The translations under genes and the position numbers were made by a program. Shown here piece after piece: positions 36,199-45,940 of a DNA stretch of 64,000 nt (positions are counted from its first letter, which is position 1; every line of letters begins with the position of its first letter). Source of the DNA: Tubiluchus corallicola (Eukaryota > Priapulida > Priapulimorpha > Priapulimorphida > Tubiluchidae); contig JAQGDQ010000932.1 in NCBI GenBank assembly GCA_030141605.1, forward strand, positions 1 through 64,000, written 5' to 3'. The notes under the pieces are model-generated. The model saw nothing but the letters and a program-made list of their open reading frames with translations, ran no database searches and was not told the origin of the DNA.

Positions 36199-39100
36199 AC
36201 TACTGCTGCTGCTGCTGCTGCCGCCGCCGCCGTTATTATTATTATTATTATTATTATTAAAACTATTATACTTTTGATGAAGATTGATAGTGCACTACTT
36301 TTCATAAAGATGAATGACATCATCGGAAGAAGAACAGGCTTGTTTCATTCATTTCATTAGTAAATTTTCCATTTTTAGACATAGTGGTTTTGTCCACGGC
36401 CGATAAAGATCGTTTACGTAGGTTGCAGCTAAAGCAAATCAAGAAAAGATATGGACTAAAGGCAAGTTCTTTTTTCTTTTTCATTATTTTTTCTTTTTTA
36501 TTATTCCGGATTTTTGCAGGATGTGGTTTTAGTAGCTATTGTTAAACCAATAAGCCTATTAATCTCTTCACTTCCATTCACTTAGTATTGCAGCAGGCGT
36601 GGAGGACATTTTGCAAAAAGGAAAACTTGCCACTGCTACATGCACTTTTACGGATCACAGATTATAGCAACTTTTGCCTCGTCGCCATCAGTTTTACTGT
36701 CACACATCACTGCCACGACCACGACTGTCGACGCCGCCCATATTTTCCACTGCTGCCACCATCAGTTGCTGTCCACTGCCGCTATGGCGAGTACCACCAT
36801 TTTCATCAGCATCTTCGTCACGCTGTTTCAAAAGTAGTTTTTTTTGTGGTACAATTCAAAGCATCTTGCAAAATGTAGGTGTAAGGAAAGGGTGAAATTT
36901 TGAAGGATAATTTGATACTTTAAAGGGGGAGAAGCTCTCAATGTCTGAGGTTCCTGAATTACCGTCCCTTTAGTAACCAAAACTGAAAAAGCTTGAATAA
37001 AAAGAGATACGTATTTATATGCAGACCACTGTACTTACTTTTCTTACCAATCTACGGCCATGTCACGTTGAAAACACCAGTTCTCGTCTGATCACCGAAG
37101 TTAAGCAACGTTGGGCCTGGTTAGTATTTGGATGGGTGACAGCCTAGGAATACCAGGTGCTGTAGGCTTGCGAGATGCCCACACTGCATCTCGACATTAG
37201 GCAGAAGAGCTGCACAAGCAGCCAACGGCTGGAGGGCGGAGGAGGTCAAGTAACCCAACAACCATGTGTAGAGTAAGCCTTTCAAAACAGGAGTGGAGCC
37301 CCGAAGGTGGGCCAGTGCAACATGCTCACTGACTCCGGCAGATCCTGCAGCCAACCTGGTGCCAAACGTATCTCTCCGCTTTCCTTTGGACTACACCAGG
37401 GAGGAAGAGAGGGGGTTCCTGTTGTCTGGGCAACTCAAGATCTCCATACACCTTGTCCAGGCATGCGCCCTGGAGAGGCCACTCCAGTGGTTCAAGGATC
37501 GGATTGTTCAGCCACAGTCGATGCTGCAGCTCCGTTAGTGTGATCAATAACTGACTCTCTTGGCGCACGCTTCATTGTCTTTCTTCCGAGACAGAAGGAT
37601 GCCAACAACCATACTTACTTGCGTTTTAAATTGCTAGAAAAGGAGAAACAGTTAATTGCAATACTAACATATATATTTTGCAATATTTACATACACGAAC
37701 ACCATCAATAACAGTGTAACAAACAAACAATATTAATTGACGTGAGCCTAAACATTTATGAAAACTAATCTTAGATACGTCATCTAACTAGGGTAATGTT
37801 CTGCGTTCTCTAACACACAGTATCTACACATTATGAGCGATTTAGTTTGGCAGAAGGCTGTTATAACATACGTTAAATATCTAAAAAATAGGTTAGGTAC
37901 AAGTTTAAGATCACGTATGTCATGGAAGGTCAAAATTACATATGAATGTGGCTTCAACAACATTATGACACTTGCAACAGTCCACGACAATAGGATGAAG
38001 AGCAAGTCACAACACAGCACACTGCAGTGCACATTCAATAATAACAGCAATCTTTTCAAGTTTTGCCAACGTTTGGCTAGAGGGATTTTGCGGCTTATGT
38101 ATTAACTTTTTGGCCGATAGAGGACAGCACCACTGTAGTAGGCTGACTCATGGTGTATGCAGGGTATCATTGTTACTTGCGCATGTTTCTGTTAATTTGC
38201 ACATGAAGTATGATGGCACAGTCTTGTCATTTAGGCAGTGAAATGGTACAAGAGAAAATTTCATATTTGATTCCAGTTTTCTTATGAAATTCACATTGGT
38301 GTTAAACATATTTGCCAGCGACTTTACTCTAAAGACGGTGTCGTTTTTCATTAGTTATATTTAAATATGTTATTTGCACTTGGATTTTTTAAGCAGAAAC
38401 GGGGGCGTATCGAGACTTTGCGATGCCCCAGGCTAATCAAACAATTACTTGTGGCGTATTAGAAATACTATTAACCTAATTTCTACATGGTCATTATTAA
38501 TTGCATGCATTTGGATAGTGCTTATATCCAAGCAGCCTATGCAATACTTTGAGTAATACTTTCCACCTGTTCCTTATGTGGCACTTATATAACAGCTTCT
38601 CTCAGTAAGTGCCTGTGGTGCGTTATAAATACGTCCTTTACATGAATATAAAAGTATACGCATTTTCCGAGGAGAATAAGAATTTTTGCTAAATGTGCCG
38701 CCCTGAAATTTTTGCGCCCTAGGCTATAGCGTATTGGTTAATATGCCTCTAAGCGGAAATGGAAAACATTTCTGATTAAAAACAATTTCTATGTAATCAG
38801 GATGCTGCGTATGTTGACGACACACCAGCTATTTCCAAGTTGGGCTACAAGGACAAAGCAGAGGAAAGACGCAAAGAAAAGGGAAGCGATAACCCGCATA
38901 AGATAGACGAGGCCCCCTCTTCCATTGATAGGTATGTTTTGGTTGAAACTTACTTGTTTAGCTAGTGAAATTAGTTCATCACAGCGATCTTCATCATCAT
39001 CATCTCCGGAGTCAGTTTGATGAAGATTGCTGTGAAGTAATTTCACGTCCTCTGACACGACCTTTGCTATCACTTCAGACCACATTGTCCAGTCACCCAT

Positions 39101-41164
39101 AACTTCCCATGTCTCTGTATTTTTGATATCTAATGGTTAGTTGTAAGATCTTTTTGGATAAAAGTGATGTAAGTCAGCAGCTGTCCTCCTTGTGGTTTCT
39201 TTTCTTGCTGCAGTGCTTCTTTAAAAACTAGTTTTCATGGACTGTCATCTTGTAGTCGCATAATATGTCCTATCCATCTTGATCTTCTTTTTGATTTTAA
39301 CTGTCCCGTGTCCATCCCTCTACCTTGACTTTATTATGCAGATTTTGGTTTGATATTTTCTTTGGCCATTTTATTCCTAGAATGTTCCTGTAATTTCTTC
39401 CTTGAAAAGCATCAATTTCTGATTTGTGTTTTGCTTTAATTGTCCGTAATTCTGTGTCTTAGAGAAACACAGTTTCCACAAGTGCAGCAAAGATTCTTAA
39501 TTTTGTATCTAGACTAATCCTCGACTTTCAAAATTTTTTGTTAATTTACAATATGCAGCTAGAGCTAAGATTTTTTTTTCTTCACATATCTTCATCTGTT
39601 GCTAGGAGACAGTCTTGCAAGAGCAAGAACAAAGTGGTTATGAATGTTTTGTACAAATGATCTTTGATATTTTCTTATCACAGGCATCTTTCCACTGAGA
39701 ACAAGGGTTTCAAACTTCTGAAAGGCATGGGCTGGAAAGAGGGCGAGTCTCTCGGGAAAGGAAATGTTGGCATTACGGAACCGGTAATCACCTTTTGTGG
39801 TTTATTTATCAACAGAATTTGACAATTACTCGATAAGTTTAAGACGCGCTTGACCCAGAGAGTGAAGCATTTTATAAAAACGTTCCATAAAAACATATCG
39901 AGCGTTACATAAATAATAATATCTCTTTCATGTTTATTTACTGATTCCTTCTTTATGATTTTTGACTGGGAGGTATATAGCAACTCCTCACTTAACAACA
40001 CTAATGCGTTCCAACCGAATGCGACGTTAAGTGAAACGCCGTTAAAGGAAACTAAAACTTTCATAGAAAGAAATGTAAAAGAATTGAATTACGTTCCAGA
40101 GGCAATACCAATCCTGCTTAAATCATATAAATTAAACATTTTACGAGTTTCTTTATGATTCCTACTAATTATTTTTTTTCTGCTTGCTTGAAATCACCAA
40201 TCTTTCGTACCAATATGTACCTAGTTTGCAGTTTCTCTTTCATTAAGGTTTAAGCCTAGGCAGCCATTAAACAATAAGCACTGCAGAGTCAAAGCCAAGT
40301 GCTGCATGAGGCGACCTTGGAAATTTTATCATACCAGAGTACTGTATCATTTACTACGTAGTCTGGTTGCTATAGCAACAGGTTGCAGGAAGAATTCCTT
40401 CCCACAAAGTTTGTTCACACGCCTCGTTTGATAGAAAGGGCAGCTAGTATAGTAGTCAGTCTGGAAGGAAAAACATGTATAAAAATTACACTGTTTATGT
40501 TACTGTTGCACTTTTAAATGAGAGCAACGCAACATGTGCCATTTTAATGCTTCAATTTAAGCAAAAAAGTTGTTGATAAAATGAAAATTGGGTTTCAGCA
40601 AAGTAAAAAAATGTTATTAAAATGAAACGTGTGTCGTGAATTGAGAAAAAGGTGTCGAACGTTCAGCGTCGTCAAAACAAAATGACTCTAAACGGGGACT
40701 TGGCTATATGTAATTTTTACATAGTTGTTTAAATCAGTTGTAAATGTTTTTATCCATTTCTGCTAAATGTTCTGTATTTTGTACTAGTTTTCTTGTATAT
40801 GATTATATGACATATCATATATTTCCTTTAAGTGCTACATGCAGCACAAACACTTCACCTTTTCTTGATATCGTTTTAGGTAAATGTTGCAATGAGGACA
40901 GGTACCGGTGGTCTGGGGTCTAAGGCGTCTGTTAAACTGTCACTGGACAACGTGCGTAGTAAATCGAAAGCCGAAAACTGGGCCCGAGCTAGAGCGCGTT
41001 TCGAAAAGCTGACCGGCGTTGAACCAGATGGTGCTGATGGTACTCCGTCAGGTGCTCCAAAGTCAGAGCATCTTGTCGACGAAAAAGATGTGGCGACATT
41101 TGCAGGGAGAGGCGATAGTTCCGCAGTGGCAGGGAAGTTGGATGTGTCAGGGAATTCTTCGTGA
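23879..41164 (+). CDS. AGGF1: Angiogenic factor with G-patch and FHA domains 1 orthologue, 13 exons
   Basis: AGGF1 family proteins combine a coiled coil, an OCRE repeat, an FHA phosphopeptide-binding domain and a G-patch, a set linked to RNA processing; the human protein is also described as an angiogenic factor. Exons: 23879-24046, 24876-25040, 25582-25701, 26480-26680, 29170-29253 (donor uncertain), 30190-30826, 32145-32299, 32925-33026, 35219-35384, 36379-36461, 38801-38931, 39684-39783, 40880-41164 (TGA). All other junctions agree in phase. Residues 1-60 form an acidic start plus coiled coil. OCRE is at about 130-170, a Lys-rich then Ser/acidic insert at about 247-458, FHA at about 470-585, and the G-patch at about 678-710. 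Predicted length is about 798 aa, somewhat longer than the human protein. An upstream ATG at 23861 would add six residues. Exon 10 ends in a GC donor. A possible poly(A) signal lies at about 41642. Confidence 0.93.
25582..26680 (+). CDS. AGGF1: AGGF1 exons 3-4, OCRE aromatic repeats
   Basis: Exon 3 (25582-25701) encodes SGYVYDENSGLYYDYNTGCY and exon 4 (26480-26680) begins ERALYYDPRTGAYYTYDQSG. These are the consecutive Tyr-rich octamer repeats of the OCRE fold found in AGGF1 and RBM5/RBM10. The intron between them (phase 0) contains an inverted copy of repeat family C. Confidence 0.93.
25815..26320 (-). mobile_element. Dispersed repeat family C, copy 2
   Basis: The reverse complement of the family seen at 5180-5760 and 52560-53130, inserted in AGGF1 intron 3. 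Blocks such as aagtacagtgctactgtaag and ttgatgacatcac are shared. Confidence 0.75.
26750..27280 (+). mobile_element. Dispersed repeat family E, copy 2
   Basis: Shares ataagattcgaggctacagc at its left end with 49385-49405 and the gccatgggtggtgctggc core with 49500-49525. It matches 13440-13880 in inverted orientation. Located in AGGF1 intron 4. Confidence 0.8.
27879..28163. mobile_element. hAT-like MITE, family H copy 1
   Basis: The left end is taggggtgagtattc and the right end gatgctcacccctg, which are inverted to each other. It shares its interior with 34620-34990, for example agatcatgcatat, gcgtgatgtttc and gaattattcgaatc motifs. Flanking target duplications are not clear at this copy. Confidence 0.75.
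28400..29040 (-). mobile_element. MITE family D, copy 2
   Basis: Terminal inverted repeats tgtgtgcttgca (near 28423) and tgcaagcacaca (near 29017). The interior matches 21940-22650 on the other strand, including the block with actagtttctagac. It lies in AGGF1 intron 4, just upstream of candidate exon 5. Confidence 0.8.
29170..29253 (+). CDS. AGGF1: AGGF1 candidate exon 5 (uncertain donor)
   Basis: After an atttattag acceptor, phase 0 reads ATLSDITGNLRKLSLQHAAR. The strongest donor, gg|gtaggg at 29231, would give 61 nt and leave phase 1, which puts a stop in exon 6. The weaker donor gat|gtacta at 29254 gives 84 nt and phase 0, which fits. Exon 4 also joins exon 6 in phase without this exon, so it may be skipped or spurious. 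Confidence 0.45.
29313..29876. repeat. 31-bp minisatellite, array 1 (AGGF1 intron 5)
   Basis: About 18 head-to-tail copies of a 31-bp unit built on ggctaaattttagctgattc plus agtaattttac. The part gctaaattttagc is nearly self-complementary. The same unit forms array 2 at 31042-31360. Confidence 0.97.
30190..30826 (+). CDS. AGGF1: AGGF1 exon 6, basic and acidic low-complexity insert with internal duplication
   Basis: A 637-nt exon entered in phase 0 and left in phase 1. It encodes two copies of a 68-residue unit (offset 204 nt, copies starting near 30235 and 30439) containing AHETSSGQ, RKHKRRLKS and KSELD. Then follows a Ser/Asp/Glu-rich tail with CSSTTDSSSDDSDWNRIE. The Lys/Arg clusters look like nuclear localisation signals (inference). 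It is flanked on both sides by arrays of the same 31-bp minisatellite. Confidence 0.88.
31042..31360. repeat. 31-bp minisatellite, array 2 (AGGF1 intron 6)
   Basis: About ten copies of the unit seen in array 1, same orientation, more diverged in the third-last block (acggct, atggct, gcagct variants). Confidence 0.95.
32145..33026 (+). CDS. AGGF1: AGGF1 exons 7-8, FHA domain core
   Basis: Exon 7 (32145-32299) gives PPCIRVIV, GTLFIITCTGANIGREKSC and PELGISK. Exon 8 (32925-33026) gives VHAEVTFHEESGQYVV and GSQNGTFLND. The FHA signature residues are all present: Gly-Arg of GREK, Ser and His of SKVHAE, and Asn-Gly of QNGT. The phosphothreonine-binding surface is therefore probably intact (inference). 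Confidence 0.95.
32575..32815 (+). mobile_element. Dispersed repeat family G, copy 1
   Basis: Matches 47775-48060 in the same orientation, from tttcccatatttctc through gtcggaaagtaa and catctctggta. Located in AGGF1 intron 7. Class unknown. Confidence 0.75.
33155..33650 (+). mobile_element. LINE 3' fragment with (GAA)n tail, copy 2
   Basis: Starts with a poly-G run and the block agtgccggtcccaagcccgg, then an RT C-terminal frame (33269-33511) with VRPALIYGLEAASLKK and EMRMLRWMVGITRR. The frame breaks near 33505 and the element ends in gaagaagaagaagaag. It is truncated at the 5' end and inserted in AGGF1 intron 8. The minus-strand copy is at 23255-23610. Confidence 0.9.
34620..34994. mobile_element. 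hAT-like MITE, family H copy 2
   Basis: Ends caggggtgagcattc and gatgctcactccta are inverted repeats. Flanking octamers ccttgcag and atttgcag agree at six of eight positions, suggesting a decayed target duplication. Contains many cgaattcgaatcg motifs. In AGGF1 intron 8. Confidence 0.8.
35712..36258. repeat. (ACT)n trinucleotide expansion, about 490 bp, ending in GCT, GCC and ATT runs
   Basis: About 160 ACT units with scattered CCA and ATT variants in AGGF1 intron 9. The poly-Thr (222 codons) and poly-Val (140 codons) frames are artefacts. Confidence 0.97.
37051..37169 (+). rRNA. 5S rRNA-like sequence (SINE head)
   Basis: A 119-nt match in order to metazoan 5S rRNA: tctacggccatgtcac at the 5' end, tctcgtctgatcac, gaagttaagcaacgttgg (A-box region), ggatgggtgac and ggaataccaggtgctgtagg at the 3' end. 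Because the same head and a shared body occur at 19167-19513, it is best read as the promoter of a 5S-derived SINE and not a host 5S gene. No T-run terminator follows directly. Confidence 0.88.
37051..37612 (+). mobile_element. 5S rRNA-headed SINE, longer copy
   Basis: The 5S head is followed by a body of about 440 bp with gaggcagaag-like, agctgcacaagcagccaacg, ctggagaggccactccagtg and ccacagtcgatgctgcagct blocks. It ends at cagaaggatgccaacaacca, the same end as the copy at 19167. Located in AGGF1 intron 10. The type fits SINE3, transcribed by RNA polymerase III from an internal type 1 promoter (family knowledge). Confidence 0.9.
39000..39480 (-). mobile_element. Degenerate LINE RT C-terminus (AGGF1 intron 11)
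   Basis: On the minus strand, broken frames read KAKHKSEIDAFQGRNYRN, ILGIKWPKK, KRRSRWIGHI and KPQGGQLLTYI, followed by the WTMWSEVI frame. This is the common C-terminal pattern of non-LTR retrotransposon polymerases. Several stops and frameshifts are present. Confidence 0.75.
39684..39783 (+). CDS. AGGF1: AGGF1 exon 12, G-patch domain
   Basis: Encodes NKGFKLLKGMGWKEGESLGK then GNVGITEP, the classic G-patch glycine pattern. The domain continues into exon 13 (40880) with VNVAMRTGTGGLGS. G-patch proteins often activate DEAH-box RNA helicases (family knowledge). Confidence 0.95.
40880..41164 (+). CDS. AGGF1: AGGF1 exon 13, C-terminus
   Basis: Completes the G-patch and ends with the ENWARARARFEKL segment typical of AGGF1 C-termini, then a loosely composed tail. 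The TGA stop lies inside the first unit of a 50-bp tandem array. Confidence 0.92.
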   Translation, partial: VNVAMRTGTGGLGSKASVKLSLDNVRSKSKAENWARARARFEKLTGVEPDGADGTPSGAPKSEHLVDEKDVATFAGRGDSSAVAGKLDVSGNSS

Positions 41165-41560
41165 CAAAGCCGTGGAGTGACATTCACATCTGTGTTGTAC
41201 GTAGTGCTTTGTGACAAAGCCGTGGAGTGACATTCACATCCGTGTTGTACGTAGTCCTTTGTAACAAAGCCGTGGAGTGACATTCACATCCGTGTTGTAC
41301 GTAGTCCTTTGTGACAAAGCCGTGGAGGGACATGCACATCCGTGTTGTACGTAGTCCTTTGTGACAAAGCCGTGGAGGGACATTCACATCCGTGTTGTAC
41401 GTAGTCCTTTGTGACAAAGCCATGGAGTGACATTCACATCCGCGTTTTACATTGTGCTTTGTGACAAAGCTGTGGAGTGACATTCACATCCGTGTTGTGC
41501 GTAGTGCTTTGTAACAAAGCTGTGGAGTGACATTCACATCCGTGTTGCACATAGTTATGC
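41161..41560. repeat. 50-bp minisatellite, eight copies, at the AGGF1 stop codon and 3' UTR
   Basis: Units start at 41161, 41211, 41261, 41311, 41361, 41411, 41461 and 41511 with gtgacaaagccgtggagtga and continue cattcacatccgtgttg. The minus-strand frames (MSLHGFVTK repeats) are artefacts of the array. Confidence 0.97.
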
Positions 41561-41599
41561 ACGATAGACCTGCAATGTGTTAAAATAACAGATCACAAA

Positions 41600-43500
41600 A
41601 AGTGCTTAAGAATGTGCTAAAGGTTATTACTATTTAGACAAAATAAAAAATTGCATTTAAGAAAACTGAAACACAAATTATTACTTTATGATTCTAGACA
41701 TTTGAAGCAATTCTAACCATTTTAAAATATTAACTAATTATTAAAGTAGGTGGTGACTTACATTTACTGGTGACAACTTTGTCTTGAAAATACAACTAGT
41801 GACTGTTAAATTGTGACAAAATAGTCAAAGCAATGCAAGTATCACCAAATGGCATGATCAGCATAGCGGCAACAAAAATCGTAACTACGTGTAGAAACAA
41901 CTGTGATTGATAGGTGGCGTATACTACTAAAGCTTAGTTCACATGACCAAGGCTGGCTTCGTTTTAAACACTCAGGAAATGCACTTTTGTAAAAATGCGA
42001 AAATAAAACAAATAATTATAGAATAAATTATAGAATTGCTAGATTAAATTGCTTGACACCAACAATTAGACTTATGGTAACGTAGAATCAATCCCCTAAT
42101 TGTCACAAAAACATCTAGTACGGGTCGCTCCTGATACAAGCTACACACGTGTCATTACACGCTGCTTGGTTCCTCTGATGTACTGATGTAAACAAAGTGA
42201 CGCTCCGGCAACTAGTGGTCAGCTCTCGAAACAACAGACTTTTCCGTAGTATGCGTGACTTTTTAAGGGTCCAGATTTGTCCAATTTTCTGATACCTGTA
42301 AAAGTGAGGTCTGGCAAACCGAGATATGAGTGTATTTGCAACATTATAATAGTGACCATATTTTGTATTGGAGCGCATGAAGATTTCAATTAACATGTGT
42401 GAATTAATTACTAATTGCCTGTGAAACGAAGCGATCTTGCAATTTATAAATTGCAAAATGCTTCTGCTATTATAATTCTTATCTGTCTCTTCTGATTTGC
42501 TTCTTATGCGGTTAGTCTTTCTTACTGTTTTGTTTTAGGTTTGTGTGAGTCAATGTCAACAATTGGTGTCTGGCTAGTTATGCCACTTGTGTAAGAAAAC
42601 TTTGTATGTGATTCAGAAAATTTGAGGCAATAAACGATTTTTAGGATAAAGCTGTAATAAAGATTATAAAAAATTAGAACAATTACCTAAAAGCGCTAGA
42701 TCTGAAAAATCTAGGAAAATCTTTGACATGTGTCTCTTATCAGTTACTAGGCAACCAGTTGTTCATTTCAATTCATGCCATCTGCGAAATGGAGAAGTCT
42801 AGATGAAATCTGTAGGGTAGACACCTGCAATATATGGGCCGAGATAAAAAACCACCGACCAAAACAGGAGCCGAAATGTGAAAATTAATGCAAATGGCTT
42901 TACCGCTCAAGTTGTAGCATTAAGTAACTCAGAAACCAGAAATTAGTTGCTAGTATCATGCACATTGGTTAGTCATGCTTGAGCGTAATAGTCTACAAGT
43001 ATTGACATGAGTTTACCACACCTGACCAGGTATAGTCAGACGTAAACACGACCACGGGTTTATGCTCGCAGATCTGAATTCATTCAGTCTTGTTTCTGCT
43101 TACTTTTGTCTGAACATAAATTTGTAATACCACTAGATGGACGATCGAATAAGATAATTTTTATACAAAAAACATGTGTGACTATTTTGTCTCAATGAGC
43201 TGTCAAAATCTGAACAGCAGATGGAGAGATCAATGTTTATTGCAATTCAACAGAAAATGATGGTGGCAACAACAAATGCACAAAGCTGGACTTCTTGCTA
43301 ATTCTTCATATGGTGTTTCACTAAATTTTTAATGCTTGTGGCATGATAGATTGCTAATTTGTTTCAAGGCGCGTAAGCTTGTTCAACTGAAAATTGTGTC
43401 GCTTTCTAAATAAATTACAGGTTCGTTGTAACAATGATAGTGACAGTTCTTAACAAATGATGTTCTTTTACAATTATAGGATATTTTACAGCATGTCACT
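41600..43500. other. AGGF1 downstream flank, nothing recognised
   Basis: AT-rich intergenic sequence with no exon or known repeat seen; a poly(A)-signal-like aataaa lies at about 41642. Confidence 0.5.
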
Positions 43501-43509
43501 AAAACTAAC

Positions 43510-44087
43510 ACTCTGGAATGAACAGTAAGCAACAATAATGACATCATAATTGGAAGAATCAGTTTTAACATGTTTCAAAAGCTTTTTGGATTAAAGTTGC
43601 TTGTTATTAAACAAAAACCCTGAATTATTATTATTTATTTTGCCGTAATTATTATAATCATTTCAACCAATTTAACTTATTACCGCCTCTGATATTTAGA
43701 GTCTGGAATTAATAGTAAGCAATAATAAGGACATCATAATTGGAAGAATCAGTTTTAACATGTTTCAAACGTTTTTTTGGATTAAAGTTGCTTGTTATTA
43801 AACAAAAACCATGAATTATTATTAATTATTTTGCCGTAATTATTATAATCATGTCAACCAATTTAACTTATTACCGCCTCTGATATTTAGAGTCTGGAAT
43901 TAATAGTAAGCAACAATAATGACATCATAATTGGAAGAATCAGTTTTAACATGTTTCAAACGTTTTTTGGATTAAAGTTGCTTGTTATTAAACAAAAACC
44001 ATGAATTATTATTAATTATTTTGCCGTAATTATTATAATCATTTCAACCAATTAAACTTATAACCGCCTCTGATATTTAGAGTCTAT
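43510..44087. repeat. Three tandem units of about 190 bp
   Basis: Each unit runs from tctggaat through ggaagaatcagttttaacat and ttgccgtaattattataatc to accgcctctgatatttagag. The three copies are more than 90% alike by eye. Confidence 0.95.
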
Positions 44088-44089
44088 GG

Positions 44090-44770
44090 TCTCAGCCCCA
44101 GGTACATTTGCAAAGTTTATATATTTTGCCAACAGGTGGCATAATGAGCTGCTAGCTAGAATTCACGAGGACGGCAGTATTACCCGCATTGCTAAATTAA
44201 ATTGTGACCAGTGTTTGTGTGTTTCACGAAATTAGGATTTGATTTCCAGTTTTTATTTAAGTACAGAACTTTTATGGGTAAGATGCTAGCAGTACATACT
44301 AATAATGGCAGCCTCTTAAGATGTGTCAGCGTGCACTGGGTATGGAGTGTGAAAAAGGCGGCAAACGTACTTATAAAAAAGTTATATTAACTGATGAAAA
44401 GAATTTGTGGTAGTCAAAACTTAAGTGAATGTATGCAATATAGAAAGAAGATGAACAAACACATTAAGGTGGTAAAGGACAATTAAAAGATGCGCATTTG
44501 AAAAGAGAGTTTGCACCTTTAGGTGCCACTCATTATCAGGCCCTAGCTTAAATTGGGGCAAAAGCTCTAGTCGAGAATCGCATTTTACTGTGGTGCTTTT
44601 GGAACATACCGAAAAAGTAAAGCTGTGAGACAGATGTAAACAAAACTTGCAGCATTGCTGACTAATTTGAGTCTTCATACTTTCGGACAAATGATAGGTC
44701 AAGAATAGGACTGAAAGAACATGCTTACAGTCTTCGTAACTGTTAATGAAATAATAATAGCAAAAGTTGG
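44090..44770. other. Spacer, nothing recognised
   Basis: No supported gene or repeat. Confidence 0.5.
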
Positions 44771-45506
44771 GGCGCTATTACACTTTCGCACCGCCTAGCT
44801 TTTTATAGGTTATTACTCGTTTTCAGGCTCGTAAGTCATCATTCTATTATTCTTACGTCATCAGTGAATGTTTCCGCTAATCTAATTGTAATTTAATAAT
44901 ATATTTAGGTATAATTACCAATAATTACGCTGTATTCACAGTTCTACGCCTATACAGGGCGTATCGCCATCTTGTTTGTGTGTGTAGTCACGTGACAAAT
45001 TTCGTACTAGTTTATGCATTATCAGGGCCTAGCTTAAAAGGCACATGACACACTTTCATCTTCACCGCATTTACGAAATAAAGAAAAAACCTTTACTTTT
45101 TTTATAATCTCATAGTAATAATACTACAGTAATAAATAAAATTAATGATAAATAACTGTAGTGTTCCAAAATAATTTCCCGCGGTACGATACAAACTTCC
45201 GTAGCTGCAACCCTAATAATCATAAATTATGCGAAGAAACCAAAAATACAGGTTAAGGGCCACATACGTCACTGCGCGAGAGCGATTGCGCATCAGTGAT
45301 GTAAACACGGTTATTCACGTGCAGCTTTTAATGGCGGCTATAGGTAAGTAATGCATGATTTTAATCTGGACTTATAAAGCGCAAGAAGCAATAATATTAT
45401 GGGAATATGGTGTATATTACGCCTGTTGGTCTGCTTTCTGGCCTGCAGGCGTGAAAACAACCAATAGGCCAGGAAAAGCTAGGCGGTGCGAAAGTGTAAT
45501 AGCGCC
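44771..45506. mobile_element. TIR element, family P copy 2 (736 bp) with 8-bp target duplication
   Basis: Ends ggcgctattacactttcgc and gcgaaagtgtaatagcgcc, flanked by aaagttgg on both sides (44763-44770 and 45507-45514). The interior is about 90% like 20874-21598, including cgccatcttg, a tcacgtga E-box, and ATGGCGGCTATAG followed by gtaagtaatg near 45331. Confidence 0.93.
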
Positions 45507-45940
45507 AAAGTTGGCAGTAAAATATTTTGTTCAAGTCTGGTTGGACCTATGCTTAATATCTTCCTGGTGGGTACGTGTATTTACCTGTTATCTGTGACAG
45601 GTAAAAATGAAGCCTACACTTTCATATCTTCAATGTTTATGAAATTTGGAAACGCAACGACCAGCATACAAATAATTCATATGAAACCAAAATAAATTCT
45701 ATGGTTTCTGTTTTACATGAGTATTTTTGCAAGCAAGTTGATAAACATTTTGCTTTGCACTTCGACGGCAACTGTGCGTTACATCGAATGTAGATCTGTC
45801 CTGCACTTGTATTGGCAGAGGCTGTTTTAGCACAAAGGTAGTTTTTGTTCCACCGGGGGCGTGTGCTCACAGAATGCAACAGCAGCGCTGACCAGCGAGC
45901 AGCACTCTGAGCAGACTCGATTTTACACTTGCCTAATAGC

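Noticed and set aside
35609-36277. 222-codon poly-Thr frame and the 140-codon poly-Val frame on the other strand
   Set aside because: Pure translation of the (ACT)n microsatellite.
36588-36895. Three overlapping plus-strand frames of 65-96 codons in AGGF1 intron 10
   Set aside because: They lie between phase-matched AGGF1 exons, lack splice sites and show no conserved motif.
37051-37169. Functional host 5S rRNA gene
   Set aside because: A second copy shares the same non-5S body and end, and there is no tandem 5S context, so a SINE head is more likely.
40876-41483. Minus-strand frames with MSLHGFVTK repeats
   Set aside because: Antisense reading of the AGGF1 last exon and the 50-bp array.
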